Of a DNA stretch of 7,136 bases, positions 6,226 through 7,136 are shown piece by piece. The position numbers and the translations under genes are program-made. The notes under the pieces are model-generated. The model saw nothing but the letters and a program-made list of their open reading frames with translations. It made no database searches and had not been told where the DNA came from. The stretch covers positions 1 to 7,136 of the forward strand of contig CAIYPH010000616.1 of assembly GCA_903928045.1 (NCBI GenBank), given 5' to 3'. Position 1 is the stretch's first letter. The number at the start of each line of letters is the position of its first letter. This stretch comes from an uncultured Rhodospirillales bacterium (GTDB lineage: Bacteria; Pseudomonadota; Alphaproteobacteria; Acetobacterales; Acetobacteraceae).

Positions 6226-7136
6226 ATGCGCGTCAACACCAGCCTGCCCTATGCCGATTGGCGCCAATGCGGCCCCGCCGCCGCCCGCGCCGAAGCCGAC
6301 GGGTTCGACGGCGTCACCACGCCCGAACTCGCGCATGATCCGTTCATCCCGCTCGCCATGGCCGCCGTCACCACCAGCCGCGTCGAGCTCGCCACCTCGG
6401 TCGCCATCGCCTTCCCGCGCAGCCCGATGATCGTCGCCAACCTGGCGTGGGACCTCAACGCCGCCTCGGGCGGACGCTACGTCTGCGGCCTCGGCACCCA
6501 GGTGAAGGCCCACAACGAACGCCGCTTCAGCGTGCCATGGATCTCGCCGGCGCCTCGCATGTCCGAATACATTCGCGCGCTGCGCGCCATTTGGCGCTGC
6601 TGGGAAACCGGAGAAAAGCTCAACTTCAAGGGCAAGTTCTACAACTTCACCCTGATGACCCCCGAATTCTCCCCCAAGCCCACCGGCCTCCCCATGGTCC
6701 CGGTGATGATCGCCGCCGTCGGCCCCGAGATGCAGAAGGCTGCCGCCCGCCACTGCGACGGCGTCCGCCTGCACGGCTTCGCCACCCGCAAATACGTCGA
6801 ACAGATCGTCCGCCCCCTCCTCGCCGAGGAACTCGCCAAGCGCGACAAGCGCTTCGACGCCTTCGAGGTCACCGGCGGCGGCTTCGTCGCCACCGGCCCC
6901 GACGAGGCCGCCGTGGCCAAAGCCTCCGAGAAAATCCGCTACCGCGTCGCCTTCTACGGCTCCACCCCCGCCTATCGCGGCGTGTTCGACATCCACGGCC
7001 TCAGCGATCTCGGCGTCAAACTCCACGAAGCCTCCCGCCGCGGCGAGTGGGACAAAATGGCCGCCATGGTCGATGACGACGTGCTGGACCTGTTCTGCGC
7101 CCGCGCCACCTACGACAAACTCCCCAACGCCATCGC
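6226..7136 (+). CDS. Luciferase-like (LLM) F420/flavin-dependent oxidoreductase, MSMEG_2256-like, 3' truncated
   Basis: A TIM-barrel oxidoreductase of the bacterial luciferase superfamily, resembling the group annotated as the MSMEG_2256-family F420-dependent oxidoreductases (TIGR03617). The substrate is unknown. The frame is open for 303 complete codons and runs off the window end; judging by the family's usual length, roughly the last 20-40 residues are missing. Group hallmarks include AEADGFDGVTTPELAHDPF (22-40), ELATSVAIAFPRSP (54-67), the NAASGGRYVCGLGTQVKAH segment (78-96) followed by the RRFSVPW motif, LMTPEFSP, an AAVGPEMQKAAA segment and, near the break, YGSTPAYRGVFDIHG. The start is well supported: ATG at 6226 with a GGAG Shine-Dalgarno (6214-6217) 8 nt upstream. 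It follows the Nudix gene by 54 nt on the same strand. In most proteobacteria F420 synthesis is absent, so FMN may be the real cofactor, but the sequence alone cannot decide. Confidence 0.9.
   Translation, partial: MRVNTSLPYADWRQCGPAAARAEADGFDGVTTPELAHDPFIPLAMAAVTTSRVELATSVAIAFPRSPMIVANLAWDLNAASGGRYVCGLGTQVKAHNERRFSVPWISPAPRMSEYIRALRAIWRCWETGEKLNFKGKFYNFTLMTPEFSPKPTGLPMVPVMIAAVGPEMQKAAARHCDGVRLHGFATRKYVEQIVRPLLAEELAKRDKRFDAFEVTGGGFVATGPDEAAVAKASEKIRYRVAFYGSTPAYRGVFDIHGLSDLGVKLHEASRRGEWDKMAAMVDDDVLDLFCARATYDKLPNAI

Noticed and set aside
5269..7026. A 585-codon open frame on the minus strand, antisense to the Nudix and oxidoreductase genes
   Set aside because: The translation is Gly/Ala/Asp-rich with no domain, while both plus-strand genes carry clear family motifs. 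Long antisense open frames are expected from high-GC codon bias.
1..7136. Searched for CRISPR-like repeats, insertion-sequence ends, tRNA or rRNA genes, toxin-antitoxin pairs and defence genes
   Set aside because: No direct-repeat arrays, transposase motifs, RNA-gene signatures or defence domains were seen. The gene set looks like ordinary chromosomal content, and I cannot support a new system from it.

Overview
The window is a gene-dense stretch of high-GC bacterial chromosome. Counted 60-base samples give about 72-73% GC in the genes at both edges. Several features point to an alphaproteobacterium, with Acetobacteraceae as my best guess: the Atm1-type exporter, the DUF4743 Nudix protein, GTG starts, 3-4 nt gene junctions, and long spurious open frames antisense to real genes. 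That assignment rests on protein style and base composition, not on a marker gene.

Layout. Positions 1-93 hold no gene I can support. A three-gene minus-strand cluster follows, read from 2396 down to 94. Its order is a small 83-residue helical protein, a family 2 glycosyltransferase and a major facilitator superfamily (MFS) transporter. The junctions are 3 nt apart and then 4 nt overlapping, so this is almost certainly one operon. A 169-bp divergent intergenic region (2397-2565) separates it from a plus-strand gene for an unrecognised lipoprotein (2566-3408). That region holds a 14-bp perfect palindrome that fills the spacer of a candidate promoter. The lipoprotein gene converges, with a 7-nt gap, on a minus-strand gene for an Atm1/HMT1-type ABC half-transporter (3416-5263 or 5272). 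About 60 bp further on, and divergent from it, lie a DUF4743/Nudix hydrolase (5326-6171) and then a luciferase-like flavin or F420 oxidoreductase (from 6226, cut off by the window end).

How the genes work together. The small protein, glycosyltransferase and MFS protein are probably co-expressed; a surface-sugar or glycoconjugate role is possible but not shown. The exporter belongs to a family that exports glutathione-linked sulfur compounds or metal adducts. The Nudix protein belongs to the thiamine-pyrophosphokinase-like Nudix group, some of whose members remove damaged thiamine diphosphates. Both fit metabolite or redox housekeeping, but their pairing here is only adjacency. I found no mobile element, RNA gene, CRISPR array or clear defence system. 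The least explained gene is the lipoprotein, which has visibly lower GC than the genes at the window edges.
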